From the NCBI RefSeq assembly GCF_019429485.1, contig NZ_JAHXZN010000006.1, positions 1 to 64,000 on the forward strand: 64,000 nt of DNA, written 5' to 3'. The position numbers and the translations under genes were made by a program. The notes beneath the pieces are model-generated. The model had not been told where the DNA came from, searched no databases, and saw nothing but the letters and a program-made list of their open reading frames with translations. Numbering within the stretch: the stretch's first letter is position 1; each line of letters starts with the position of its first letter. Shown piece by piece: positions 36,959-44,680 of the stretch. Source of the stretch: Sphingomonas citri (GTDB lineage Bacteria > Pseudomonadota > Alphaproteobacteria > Sphingomonadales > Sphingomonadaceae).

Positions 36959-37825
36959 TCAGTTCCCCATCCGCGCGAGCATCATGTAGGCGAGCCGCGC
37001 GTTCGCGGGGGTCGGCCGGAGCAGGCTGGCCTGCTGCGCCTGCGCGCCCTTGATCTGGCCGAGCGTCGACTGGCCGAGCGTCGACCGGGCCCAGGCGAGC
37101 GCGTCGGTCGCGCTCTCGCCCGCACCGGTGACGACGGTGTTCTCGTCGCCCATCGCCAGCGCCTGCGCGGCGAACTGCAGCCGGTCGGACGGCGTGGTCG
37201 CGCCCAGCGACGCGGCGCCGTCACCCAGCTTGCCGGCGAAGCGCTGGTACACCTCGCCGAGCGAGCGCGCGGAGCCGTCGCTGTCGAAGAAGACGCCGCG
37301 GTTGGCGCGCGCGGCGGCGGGGAAGAGCGAGGCGGCGCTACGCTCCGGGTTGCTCTGCATCGCCGAGAGGAAGGTGCGCGCGCCGCCCAGCCCGAGGAAA
37401 TGCGCCATATAGAGGTCGGTGCCGGTCGCCGCGCGCCCGGTCCACGCCTCGATCGCGTCCTTGTTGTCGCTGGCATGCTCGGCTGCCATCAGCGAGGCGA
37501 CCTCGGGGTCGTTGCGCAGCCCCAGCACCGCGGCACGGTTGCCGCCGGTGACGGTGAAGCGACCGCCCGACTGCTGGATGCTGTCCGCCGCCCAGCCGAG
37601 CCCGTGCTCGCTGCCGTGCTTCTTCACCACCGCGAGCCAGCTCTGCTCGACGAACTGGTACAGGCCCGAGGCGGAGGAGGTGCTGGCGCGCGCGCTGGCG
37701 TTGAGCCCGCTCTCGATCTTGGCCTGGCCGAGCAGATAGTTGAAGTCGACGCCGGTGCGCTGCGCCGCGCGCTGGATCGCGGAGGTGACGCGGCCGGTGG
37801 CCGGAGTGAGCGCGGAGACGGTCAT
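36959..37825 (-). CDS. Lytic transglycosylase, flagellum-associated
   Basis: A 288-residue SLT-type muramidase. Catalytic Glu lies in GVDFNYLLGQAKIESGLNAS, followed by SASGLYQFVEQSWLAVVKKH (the SxGLxQ motif) and later TDLYMAHFLGLGGARTFLSA. No signal peptide is seen, so export may go through the flagellar system. FlgJ in this window lacks its muramidase domain, so this enzyme is the likely cell-wall opener for the rod. The predicted sigma54 start point lies one base before ATG 37825, which would make the mRNA leaderless. Confidence 0.85.
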   Translation of the reverse strand: MTVSALTPATGRVTSAIQRAAQRTGVDFNYLLGQAKIESGLNASARASTSSASGLYQFVEQSWLAVVKKHGSEHGLGWAADSIQQSGGRFTVTGGNRAAVLGLRNDPEVASLMAAEHASDNKDAIEAWTGRAATGTDLYMAHFLGLGGARTFLSAMQSNPERSAASLFPAAARANRGVFFDSDGSARSLGEVYQRFAGKLGDGAASLGATTPSDRLQFAAQALAMGDENTVVTGAGESATDALAWARSTLGQSTLGQIKGAQAQQASLLRPTPANARLAYMMLARMGN

Positions 37826-37837
37826 GCCCTGCGTGGA

Positions 37838-37852
37838 GCAAGAGGCGTGCCA
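37838..37852 (-). promoter_or_regulatory. Sigma54 promoter of the transglycosylase-flhA-fliA operon
   Basis: Read on the minus strand: TGGCAC-GCCTC-TTGC, a full match to the -24/-12 consensus with N5 spacing. Twelve bases separate TTGC from the ATG at 37825. The FlbD product is the likely activator. Confidence 0.75.
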
Positions 37853-37887
37853 GATGGGGGCGGATTGGGATCGCCCCGAGCGCTAAC

Positions 37888-37983
37888 GTGTTCCCCGGCG
37901 AAGGCCGGGGTCCAGCTGGGAAGGCCGTCGTGATTCCCGCTGAGGTTCACCCAACTGGGCCCCGGCCTTCGCCGGGGAACAGC
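37888..37983. repeat. CCCCGGCG-type palindrome doublet
   Basis: TTCCCCGGCGAAGGCCGGGG (37891) and CCCCGGCCTTCGCCGGGGAA (37961) are exact inverses around a spacer of about 50 nt. It lies between flgN and the transglycosylase promoter. Confidence 0.85.
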
Positions 37984-38007
37984 GTGTGAGATGAAGGCGT
38001 GCGCCGC

Positions 38008-38319
38008 TTACGCGTAGGCCACGCCGGCGCGGCCGTAGGCGCCGCCGCTCTGGCCGGAAAGAAGTTGCAGGCGGCGGCGCACATTTGCCGCCATCAGGTT
38101 GACGTAGATCCGGCACGTGTCGTTGAGCCGGTCGGCCTCCTCGACCAGCCCGCGCAGCTCGGCGTCGGCCGGTCCGTCGCCGAGCGACCGGAGCGTCTCG
38201 ATCGCGCGCAGCTTGTTGCCGGTGGCGCGCTCCAGCCCGGCCATGTCGTTCGCCTTCAGCGCCGCGATCTCGGCGTGGAGCATGTCGATCACGCGCACCA
38301 GCGCGTCACGCCTGTTCAT
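38008..38319 (-). CDS. flgN: FlgN-like flagellar export chaperone
   Basis: A 103-residue all-helical protein (ALVRVIDMLHAEIAALKAND, ADAELRGLVEEADRLNDTCR, VNLMAANVRRRLQLLSGQSG). FlgN binds the hook-filament junction proteins FlgK and FlgL, both encoded further along. Sequence conservation is low; the call rests on size, helical pattern, and position directly after flgM with a 14-nt overlap (ATG 38319). Confidence 0.7.
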   Translation of the reverse strand: MNRRDALVRVIDMLHAEIAALKANDMAGLERATGNKLRAIETLRSLGDGPADAELRGLVEEADRLNDTCRIYVNLMAANVRRRLQLLSGQSGGAYGRAGVAYA

Positions 38320-38602
38320 TGGCCATCCAGTCGAAACGAAGTGCGATGAACTGGTCCGCGATGGTCGCGGGCGAGAGCGGGAAGGTGCCGTTGGCGATCG
38401 CGGTCTTGATCTGCTGCACGCGGTCGCCGTCGACCGGCGGCTCGGCGGCGAGCGACTTGGCGAGCGTCTGCGGCGCCGCGGTGGCGGTCGTCGCATTGTT
38501 CGCCGCCAGCGGGGCGGCCGGCGCCGGCGCGCTGACGCGCGCCACGCTGGCGACCCGCAGGTCGTTCGCCTTGATCGTTGAGGGTCCTACCGATTCCACC
38601 AT
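38306..38602 (-). CDS. flgM: Anti-sigma28 factor FlgM
   Basis: A 98-residue protein with a disordered Ala/Pro-rich N-terminal half and a helical C-terminal sigma-binding part (VDGDRVQQIKTAIANGTFPL, TIADQFIALRFDW). FlgM holds FliA inactive until it is exported through the finished hook. It has its own FliA-type promoter at 38637-38663, so it forms a feedback loop, and it is followed by overlapping flgN. Confidence 0.88.
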   Translation of the reverse strand: MVESVGPSTIKANDLRVASVARVSAPAPAAPLAANNATTATAAPQTLAKSLAAEPPVDGDRVQQIKTAIANGTFPLSPATIADQFIALRFDWMANEQA

Positions 38603-38636
38603 GACTGCACCTGTCGGCCTCCGCTGACATCGGGAA

Positions 38637-38663
38637 AAACGACGGGCCGTGGCGCAACTTTAG
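38637..38663 (-). promoter_or_regulatory. Sigma28 (FliA) promoter of flgM-flgN
   Basis: Read on the minus strand: CTAAAG (38663-38658), 14 nt, GTCGTTT (38643-38637). The two boxes and the spacing are identical to those of flagellin 1. The start codon is 35 nt further on. Confidence 0.75.
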
Positions 38664-38680
38664 CACTTTTTTATCGCGGC

Positions 38681-39196
38681 TCATTCGGACCAGCCGGGCA
38701 GCGTCGCGCGCCCCGCCTCGACGGCCACCGCCTGCACCGGGCGCGGCGCGTCGTCGACCTTGATCATGACGCGCGCGCCGGGCGCCGCGTCGCCGATCGC
38801 CACGCCCTCGCGCGTGATCGCGAAGCCGTCGCTGCCCGCCTCGATCGTCACCGCGTCGCCGCGGCGGATCACCGGGTCGGCGCGCACCGGCACCGCTGCG
38901 GCGGCGGTGCGCGGTGCGACCGCGCCGGCGGCACGCGGCGGTGCGATCACGGGAACGAACAGCCGCCACGACGGGCCGGCGCACGCGATCACGACCGCGT
39001 CATGCGCCTCGGTGCGCCACGACATCGCCACCATCGGGCAGGCGGCGAGCCGCAGCCGCGCGTCGACCGGCGCGCGCGCGCCGCCCTCGCTGCCGATCGG
39101 GCGCGCGGTGAAGGCGGCGACGGCGCGGTCGAGCGCGTCGGTGTCCTGGAAGCCGGCGCCGGTGGCGGCGGCGGCGAGAAGGAAGGCGGCGATCAT
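38681..39196 (-). CDS. flgA: Flagellar P-ring assembly chaperone FlgA
   Basis: A 171-residue periplasmic protein. It has the signal-like start MIAAFLLAAAATGAGF and a C-terminal SAF domain (PVIRRGDAVTIEAGSDGFAI, GDAAPGARVMIKVDD, VQAVAVEAGRATLPGW), which is characteristic for FlgA. It helps FlgI form the P ring; flgI is on the other strand at 46209. It is shorter than the usual 220-240 residues. It overlaps the motB-like gene by 4 nt (ATG 39196). Confidence 0.85.
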   Translation of the reverse strand: MIAAFLLAAAATGAGFQDTDALDRAVAAFTARPIGSEGGARAPVDARLRLAACPMVAMSWRTEAHDAVVIACAGPSWRLFVPVIAPPRAAGAVAPRTAAAAVPVRADPVIRRGDAVTIEAGSDGFAITREGVAIGDAAPGARVMIKVDDAPRPVQAVAVEAGRATLPGWSE

Positions 39197-39714
39197 GGCT
39201 TTTTCCCTTGTTCGCCCGCGAAGGCGAGCGTGACGAGTACCTGGCGGCGGCCGGGGCGCACCGCGGTGGCGAGGCCGAGCCGGGCGTCGGGCACGCCCGC
39301 GCTGGCCAGCGCCGCGGCGACCGCGCGCGCGCGATCGGCGGCGAGGAGGGTGGCGCTGCGGGAGCGCGGATCGACGTCGGCGGCGGTGCCGTCGGTCGCG
39401 CCGGTGACGGTGAGGCTCACGCGCGGGTCGCGCAGCTCGGCGCGCGCCCAGGCGGCGAGGCCCGCGGGGGTGCCGGGGGGCGTCGCGCTGCCCGGCGCGA
39501 AGCCGGCGACGCCGTAGCTCGCCACCGGCATCGCCGCGGGCGCCTCGGCGCCGAAGCCCTCCGCCAGCCCGGCGGCGAGCGCGCGCGGGTCGAGCTGCTG
39601 GTTGGCCTGGAGCAGCACGAAGAAGCCGACCAGCAGCAGCGCCAGATCGGCCAGCGTCATCAGCCAGAGCGCGCGCGCGGGTGCCTCGTCGGCGAGGAGC
39701 TCGTCGTCGCTCAT
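39193..39714 (-). CDS. motB: MotB-like stator protein with reduced OmpA domain
   Basis: A 173-residue protein. There is one membrane segment at about 18-37 (LMTLADLALLLVGFFVLLQA), with Asp22 at the place of the proton-carrying Asp of MotB. The C-terminal part (LTVTGATDGTAADVDPRSRS, LLAADRARAVAAALASAGVP) keeps only the outline of the OmpA-like peptidoglycan-binding fold, and the total length is little more than half of ordinary MotB. Overlap with motA (ATGA) supports a stator pair. It could be an auxiliary rather than the main stator. Confidence 0.7.
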   Translation of the reverse strand: MSDDELLADEAPARALWLMTLADLALLLVGFFVLLQANQQLDPRALAAGLAEGFGAEAPAAMPVASYGVAGFAPGSATPPGTPAGLAAWARAELRDPRVSLTVTGATDGTAADVDPRSRSATLLAADRARAVAAALASAGVPDARLGLATAVRPGRRQVLVTLAFAGEQGKKP

Positions 39715-40436
39715 GCCGCGCGCTCGCGTGGCGCGGCCGCGGTGTCCTCGGGATCGTCGTCCGCGACGGCGACCGGCTCGGGCGCGGGGTGGAGCCGGGC
39801 GCCGGCGCGCACGCGCGGCGCCTCGCGCGCGGCGAGCTCGGCCAGCGGGGCGAGGAGGCGGGCGCGCTCGATCGCCTCGGCGCGCGCGGCGGCGCGCAGC
39901 CGGGTGGCGATCGGCATGGCGACGAGGTTGGCGAGCAGCGCGCCATATAAGGTAGCGAGCAGCGCGACCGCCATCGCCGCGCCGATCGCGCCGGGATCGC
40001 TCATCCGCGTGAACATCGCGACCAGCCCGACCAGCGTGCCGACCATGCCCAGCGCGGGCGCGGCCTCGGCGACGCCGGTCCAGCAGTCGGTGACGAGGCG
40101 GTGGCGCTCGATCCGGGCGCGGCGCGCGGTGTCGAGCGAGTCGATCACCGCCTGCGGCTGCGCGCCGTCGACGATCAGCGCCACCGCGGCGGCGACGTCG
40201 GCGTCGTGGATCACGCTGCGGTCGAGCGCGTGGACGCCGTGGCGCGCGGCGATGCGGCTGAGCGCCGCGATCTGGTCCAGCCGCGTGTCGGCGCGGAAGC
40301 GGCGGCGCGGCAGCACGCGCAGCGCGAGCATAGCGCGGCCGAGGTCGCGCGCGGGGGTTCGGAGCGCCGCGGCGAGCGCGGTGCCACCGAAGACGATGGC
40401 GAGCGCGGCGGGGTCGAGGAACATGCCGGGAGTCAT
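39711..40436 (-). CDS. motA: MotA-type flagellar stator protein
   Basis: A 241-residue protein of the MotA/TolQ/ExbB family. Membrane segments are at about 10-25, then the pair AAPALGMVGTLVGLVAMFTR and AVALLATLYGALLANLVAMP, which carries the family signature for the proton channel. A cytoplasmic Arg/Glu-rich loop with RIERHRLVTDCWTG would touch FliG. Start ATG 40436 lies one base after the start point expected from the sigma54-like promoter at 40449-40463. It is co-transcribed with the motB-like gene and flgA. Confidence 0.8.
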   Translation of the reverse strand: MTPGMFLDPAALAIVFGGTALAAALRTPARDLGRAMLALRVLPRRRFRADTRLDQIAALSRIAARHGVHALDRSVIHDADVAAAVALIVDGAQPQAVIDSLDTARRARIERHRLVTDCWTGVAEAAPALGMVGTLVGLVAMFTRMSDPGAIGAAMAVALLATLYGALLANLVAMPIATRLRAAARAEAIERARLLAPLAELAAREAPRVRAGARLHPAPEPVAVADDDPEDTAAAPRERAA

Positions 40437-40448
40437 GCCCGCGTCGTT

Positions 40449-40463
40449 GCAAGGGGCGGGCCA
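40449..40463 (-). promoter_or_regulatory. Sigma54-type promoter of motA-motB-flgA
   Basis: Read on the minus strand: TGGCCC-GCCCC-TTGC. The invariant GG and GC pairs and N5 spacing are kept; one base deviates from TGGCAC. Twelve bases separate TTGC from ATG 40436, the same geometry as at 37838. Confidence 0.6.
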
Positions 40464-40499
40464 GTTTGGGGGGTGGCGGAGGATAGGAGCACCCTTTTC

Positions 40500-40868
40500 C
40501 TGAGACCACCCCGGCGGACGCCGGGGGTCTAGGTGGGATAGCCGCTGTGAGATCCACCAGCGTCCCCCAACTGGACCCCGGCGTCCGCCGGGGTGGAGGC
40601 GGGAGGGGGTGAGCCACGCCCTCCAGTAGCGTCATCCTGAGCTTGTCTCAGGATCCACCGGCCCGCGAGCGCCTCGGCACCTGAGTGAGCGGCACGGTGA
40701 ATCCTGAGACGAGCTCAGGATGACGGAAGGAGGGAGGAAAGTGAGGAGAGCCCCCACTCCCCTCGTGCCCCGGCGGAGGCCGGGGCCCAGTTGGGCGGAC
40801 CTTCGTGGGTCCCACCACCGCCTTCCCACCTGGGCTCCGGCCTTCGCCGGAGCACGGTAGTGCTCGCG
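40500..40868. repeat. Three consecutive palindrome doublets of two families
   Basis: The 640-nt gap between motA and flgB holds no gene. It contains a CCCCGGCG-type doublet (40505-40601), a TCCTGAGC-type doublet (GTCATCCTGAGCTTGTCTCA at 40632, inverse TGAGACGAGCTCAGGATGAC at 40704) and a second CCCCGGCG-type doublet (40768-40858). The rest, up to 41000, shows short direct repeats of CCGGCAA without clear meaning. Confidence 0.8.
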
Positions 40869-41008
40869 GCCCTGCAAACTCCTGGCCCCCGGCCACCAGC
40901 ACCCGGCAATCATCCGGCAACCCCGCTTGCCGGCAAACCTGACCGGCAACCGGCAAGCCCTTGCCGCTCCGCACTTCTCCGGCCCCGTTCCGCCCCGCAC
41001 GAAGCAAT

Positions 41009-41023
41009 TGGCACGCCGCTTGC
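41009..41023 (+). promoter_or_regulatory. Sigma54 promoter of the flgB-flgL operon
   Basis: TGGCAC (41009-41014), N5, TTGC (41020-41023), a full match to the -24/-12 consensus. The start point would be near 41035, leaving a leader of about 42 nt before flgB. Confidence 0.8.
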
Positions 41024-41076
41024 TGACATTCCCGCGAGGCGACGGGCGATCCCCGTCTCGCATGGAGGTTCGGCCA

Positions 41077-41418
41077 GTGGCTGAGAGTTTGTTCGGAGTT
41101 CACGGAGCAGCCCTGGAGGTGCGCAGCCAGCGCATGGGCGTGCTCGCGTCGAACATCGCCAACGCGTCCACGCCCAATTTCAAGGCCCGCGACATCGACT
41201 TCCAGGCCGCGCTCGGCGCGGTCGAGCAGCGCGGCGCGAGCGGCGTCGGCGACGCGCTGAAGTATCGCGTGCCGACCCAGCCCTCGATGGACGGCAACAC
41301 GGTGGAGCTCTCCACCGAGCAGACCGCCTTCGCCGAGAACGCGGTCCAGTACCAGACGACGCTCTCGTTCCTCAACGGGCGCATCGGCCAGATCACGCGC
41401 GCGCTGAAGGGGGAGTAA
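41077..41418 (+). CDS. flgB: Flagellar proximal rod protein FlgB
   Basis: A 113-residue rod protein. It has LEVRSQRMGVLASNIANAST, then PNFKARDIDFQAAL, the classical N-terminal rod motif, and NTVELSTEQTAFAENAVQYQ near the end. The start taken is GTG 41077 because GGAGG stands 8 nt before it and this gives the usual start of the family; ATG 41062 (overlapping that GGAGG) is the alternative. It is the first gene of the rod/hook operon behind a sigma54 promoter. Confidence 0.92.
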   Translation: MAESLFGVHGAALEVRSQRMGVLASNIANASTPNFKARDIDFQAALGAVEQRGASGVGDALKYRVPTQPSMDGNTVELSTEQTAFAENAVQYQTTLSFLNGRIGQITRALKGE

Positions 41419-41422
41419 GACG

Positions 41423-41833
41423 ATGTCCGGCTCGCCGCTCACCATCTTCCAGGTCGCCGGCCGCGCCATGTCGGCGCAGCTGACGCGGATGAACACCACC
41501 GCCTCGAACCTCGCCAACGCCGGCGGCGTCGCCGGCTCGGAGGAGGCCGCCTACAAGACGATGAAGCCGGTGTTCCGCACCAGCTTCGACGCGGCCAGCG
41601 GGCTCTCCACCACCGACGTGCAGCAGATCGTCACCGCGGGCGAGGCGCCGACCAAGCGCTACGACCCCGGCAGCCCGATGGCGAACAAGGACGGCTACGT
41701 CTTCGACGCCGCGGTCGATGAATCGCGCGAGCTGGTCGACATGATGGAGACCGCGCGCACCTACCAGAACAACGTCGAGGTCATGCAGACCGCCAAAACG
41801 CTGATCCTCGACACCCTCAAGATGGGCCGCTGA
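41423..41833 (+). CDS. flgC: Flagellar proximal rod protein FlgC
   Basis: A 136-residue rod protein with MSAQLTRMNTTASNLANAGG at the N-terminus and VDESRELVDMMETARTYQNN, VEVMQTAKTLILDTLKMGR at the C-terminus, the paired helices shared by axial proteins. It follows flgB by 4 nt and precedes flgD by 2 nt. Confidence 0.94.
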   Translation: MSGSPLTIFQVAGRAMSAQLTRMNTTASNLANAGGVAGSEEAAYKTMKPVFRTSFDAASGLSTTDVQQIVTAGEAPTKRYDPGSPMANKDGYVFDAAVDESRELVDMMETARTYQNNVEVMQTAKTLILDTLKMGR

Positions 41834-41835
41834 TC

Positions 41836-42558
41836 ATGACCAGCATCACCGCCAACACCTCCGCCACCGACAAGGCCACGCAGGACGCGATCTTCGCCTC
41901 GGCCGGCGTGGCGCGCTCGAACACCACCACCGCCGCGGGCGTCAGCGCCACCACCGGCAAGTCGACGCTGGGGCAGAAGGACTTCATCGCGCTGATGACC
42001 GCGCAGCTGGCCTATCAGGACCCGTTCAACCCGGTCGACAACACGCAGATGGTCGCGCAGATGGCGCAATTCTCGTCGGTCGCGGGCATCAGCGAGATGA
42101 ACCAGACGCTGTCGGGCATCAGCGGGCGGCTCAACTCCACCACCGCCACCGACGCGATGGGCTATGTCGGCCGCACCGTGCTGACCGCGGGCAAGACCGC
42201 CTACGAGCGCACCTCGGGCGGGATCGCCGGCGCGGTCGAGCTGGCCGGCGACGCGACCGACGTCGACGTCTCGATCGCCGACAAGGACGGCCGCGTCGTC
42301 AAGAACATCCAGCTCGGCGCCCAGGCGGCGGGCGAGGCCAGCTACAGCTGGGACGGCACCGACGACGCCGGCAACAAGATCGAGAACGGCCCCTATACCG
42401 TCACCGTCGAGGCGGCGAAGGGCTCGACCTTGGTCGACGCCACCTCGCTCGTCTGGGCACCCGTGGAATCCGCCAGCCTGCCCGCCGGCGGTGCGCCCGT
42501 CCTCAACGTCACCGGGCTCGGCACGGTCGATCCGTCCGCGGTCCGCAAGGTCGCCTAA
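41836..42558 (+). CDS. flgD: Flagellar hook cap (scaffold) protein FlgD
   Basis: A 240-residue hook-capping protein. Conserved LGQKDFIALMTAQLAYQDPF, then NPVDNTQMVAQMAQFSSVAG (residues about 45-80) is the FlgD signature. Two Ig-like or Tudor-like segments follow (VDVSIADKDGRVVKNIQLGA, YSWDGTDDAGNKIENGPYTV). It is needed to polymerise FlgE and is later replaced by FlgK. It lies between flgC and flgE. Confidence 0.94.
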   Translation: MTSITANTSATDKATQDAIFASAGVARSNTTTAAGVSATTGKSTLGQKDFIALMTAQLAYQDPFNPVDNTQMVAQMAQFSSVAGISEMNQTLSGISGRLNSTTATDAMGYVGRTVLTAGKTAYERTSGGIAGAVELAGDATDVDVSIADKDGRVVKNIQLGAQAAGEASYSWDGTDDAGNKIENGPYTVTVEAAKGSTLVDATSLVWAPVESASLPAGGAPVLNVTGLGTVDPSAVRKVA

Positions 42559-42600
42559 CCTCTTCTTCCTCTCCTTCCCCATCCCCCAGGAGCACACACC

Positions 42601-43881
42601 ATGTCCTTCTTCACCTCGCTCTCCGGTCTCCAGGCCATGCAGACCGACATGTCGGTCATCAGCCACAACCTCGCCAACGTCTCCACCAACGGCTTCAAGA
42701 AGAGCCGCACCGCGTTCGCCGACGTGATCTCGTCGAACGTGTCGACCGACCCGCGCAAGATGGTCGGCTCGGGCGTGTCGGTGAAGGGCACCGTGCAGCA
42801 GTTCAGCGACGGCTCGTCGAACCAGACCAAGAGCGCGCTCGACATGCAGATCCTGGGCGAGGGCTTCTTCGTGGTGAAGTCGACCGGCCTGTCGGACCAG
42901 GTCAACTACACCCGCACCGGCGCCTTCACCGTGGACGAGAGCCGCAACGTGATCGACGCGCAGGGCAGCTACCTGATGGTCTACCCGGTCGACAACGACG
43001 GCAACGTCACGGCGACCGGCGACAAGTCGCTGACCAACCTGCAGATCCAGCCGACCAGCGGCACGCCGAAGATGACCAACAACGTCGCCACCAAGGTGCA
43101 GATCCCGTCGACCGCCACGGTGAAGGATCCGGCCGAGTTCAAGCGCACCGACACGACGACGTACAACAACTCGGTCGCCACGCGCATCTACGACGCCAAC
43201 GGTAACCCGATGACGATGACGAGCTATTACGTCCGCACCGCGGAGGGGCAGCCCAACGCGACGCCGCCGAACACCGGCACGTGGCAGGTCTTCACCTATG
43301 TCGGCGACCAGATGCTGACGCCGCAGGGCCAGACCTCGGCCGGGCCGATCACCCAGGTGTACGACACCAAGGGCGCGCTGACGGGCGCGCAGACGATCCA
43401 GTTCGAGGACTTCATCCCCGCCTCCGGCGCCGCCGCGCAGGGCATCTCGCTCGACCTCACCGGCTCGACCCAGACCGCGGCCGCGGCGGCGGTGAGCGCG
43501 CGCACGCAGGACGGCGTCGCGGTCGGCCAGCTGGTCGGCATCACCGTCGACGACGCGGGCATCATCAAGGCGAGCTACTCGAACTCGGACATCGTGCCGC
43601 TCGGGAAGGTGGCGATCGCCAAGTTCTCGGCGCCGACCGGGCTGCGCCAGGCCGGCAGCAACTATTGGCAGGCCACTGGTATCTCGGGGAAGGCGACGCT
43701 CGGCTTCGCCGCGGCGGAGGGCTTCGGCAGCCTGAAGTCGGGCCAGCTGGAGGGCTCCAACGTCGATATCACCGAAGAGCTTGTTAACCTTATTGCGGCA
43801 CAGCGCAACTTCCAGGCGAACGCGAAGGCCCTGGATACGGCGACTCAGGTCTCGCAGTCGATCCTCAACATCCGCGCGTAA
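42601..43881 (+). CDS. flgE: Flagellar hook protein FlgE
   Basis: A 426-residue hook subunit. The N-terminus MSFFTSLSGLQAMQTDMSVI then SHNLANVSTNGFKKSRTAFA, a central D1/D2 region with DMQILGEGFFVVKSTGLSDQ and YTRTGAFTVDESRNVIDAQG, and the C-terminus GSNVDITEELVNLIAAQRNF, QANAKALDTATQVSQSILNI are all present. The ATG follows an AGGAGCACACACC leader, 42 nt after flgD. Confidence 0.96.
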   Translation: MSFFTSLSGLQAMQTDMSVISHNLANVSTNGFKKSRTAFADVISSNVSTDPRKMVGSGVSVKGTVQQFSDGSSNQTKSALDMQILGEGFFVVKSTGLSDQVNYTRTGAFTVDESRNVIDAQGSYLMVYPVDNDGNVTATGDKSLTNLQIQPTSGTPKMTNNVATKVQIPSTATVKDPAEFKRTDTTTYNNSVATRIYDANGNPMTMTSYYVRTAEGQPNATPPNTGTWQVFTYVGDQMLTPQGQTSAGPITQVYDTKGALTGAQTIQFEDFIPASGAAAQGISLDLTGSTQTAAAAAVSARTQDGVAVGQLVGITVDDAGIIKASYSNSDIVPLGKVAIAKFSAPTGLRQAGSNYWQATGISGKATLGFAAAEGFGSLKSGQLEGSNVDITEELVNLIAAQRNFQANAKALDTATQVSQSILNIRA

Positions 43882-43913
43882 GCGCGGGGGCGGGGTTCTA
43901 GGAGAGGATGTAA

Positions 43914-44666
43914 GTGGACAAGCTGGTCTACACCGCGGCGACCGGACTGCGCGCGCACATGCAGGCGCAGGCCGCGATCGCCAACAACATGGCGAACGCG
44001 TCGACCACCGGCTTCCGCGCCGACCGCGTCTCGTTCGACCGCATCATCCTCTCCGACGGCACGTCGCAGCTGTCGGCGCGCGCGCCCACCTCGGAGGAGG
44101 TGCGCGACGCCGACCGCGCGCCGGGCGCGATGCAGCAGACCGGCCGCCCGCTCGACGTCGCGCTGGGCGACCGCGACACCTGGCTCACCGTCCAGGGCGC
44201 CGACGGCAGCGAGGCGTACAGCCGCCGCGGCGACTTCACCGTCTCCGAATCGGGCACGCTCCAGACCGGCGACGGCTTCCTGGTGATGGGATCGAGCGGC
44301 CCGATCACGCTGCCGCCCTATGAGTCGGTGTCGATCGGCTCGGACGGCTCGGTCTCGATCGTACCGCAAGGTGACAAGAGCGGCCAGCCGCAGGTGATCG
44401 ACCGGCTCAAGCTGGTCTCCTCCGCCGGGTCGGACACGGTGAAGGGGCTCGACAACCTGCTCCACGTGCGCGGTGGCGGGACGTTGCCCGAGAATCTCGA
44501 CGGGAAGGTCACCGCGGGCGCGCTCGAGGGATCGAACGTCAACATGACCGAGGCGCTGGTCGACATGATCGAGAACCAGCGCAGCTACGAACTCCAGGCC
44601 AACCTGCTCAAGGAGGCCAAATCCATGGACGAGTCGAGCGCATCGGTGATGCGCCTGCCGGGCTGA
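43914..44666 (+). CDS. flgF: Flagellar rod protein FlgF
   Basis: A 250-residue proximal rod protein: MDKLVYTAATGLRAHMQAQA and NNMANASTTGFRADRVSFDR at the start, LQTGDGFLVMGSSGPITLPP in the middle, and EGSNVNMTEALVDMIENQRS at the end. The start codon is GTG 43914, seven bases after GGAGAGGATG. Shorter than FlgE and ending with the standard axial helix, it is distinguished from FlgG by its N-terminus and length. Confidence 0.93.
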   Translation: MDKLVYTAATGLRAHMQAQAAIANNMANASTTGFRADRVSFDRIILSDGTSQLSARAPTSEEVRDADRAPGAMQQTGRPLDVALGDRDTWLTVQGADGSEAYSRRGDFTVSESGTLQTGDGFLVMGSSGPITLPPYESVSIGSDGSVSIVPQGDKSGQPQVIDRLKLVSSAGSDTVKGLDNLLHVRGGGTLPENLDGKVTAGALEGSNVNMTEALVDMIENQRSYELQANLLKEAKSMDESSASVMRLPG

Positions 44667-44680
44667 GGAAGGATTAGACC

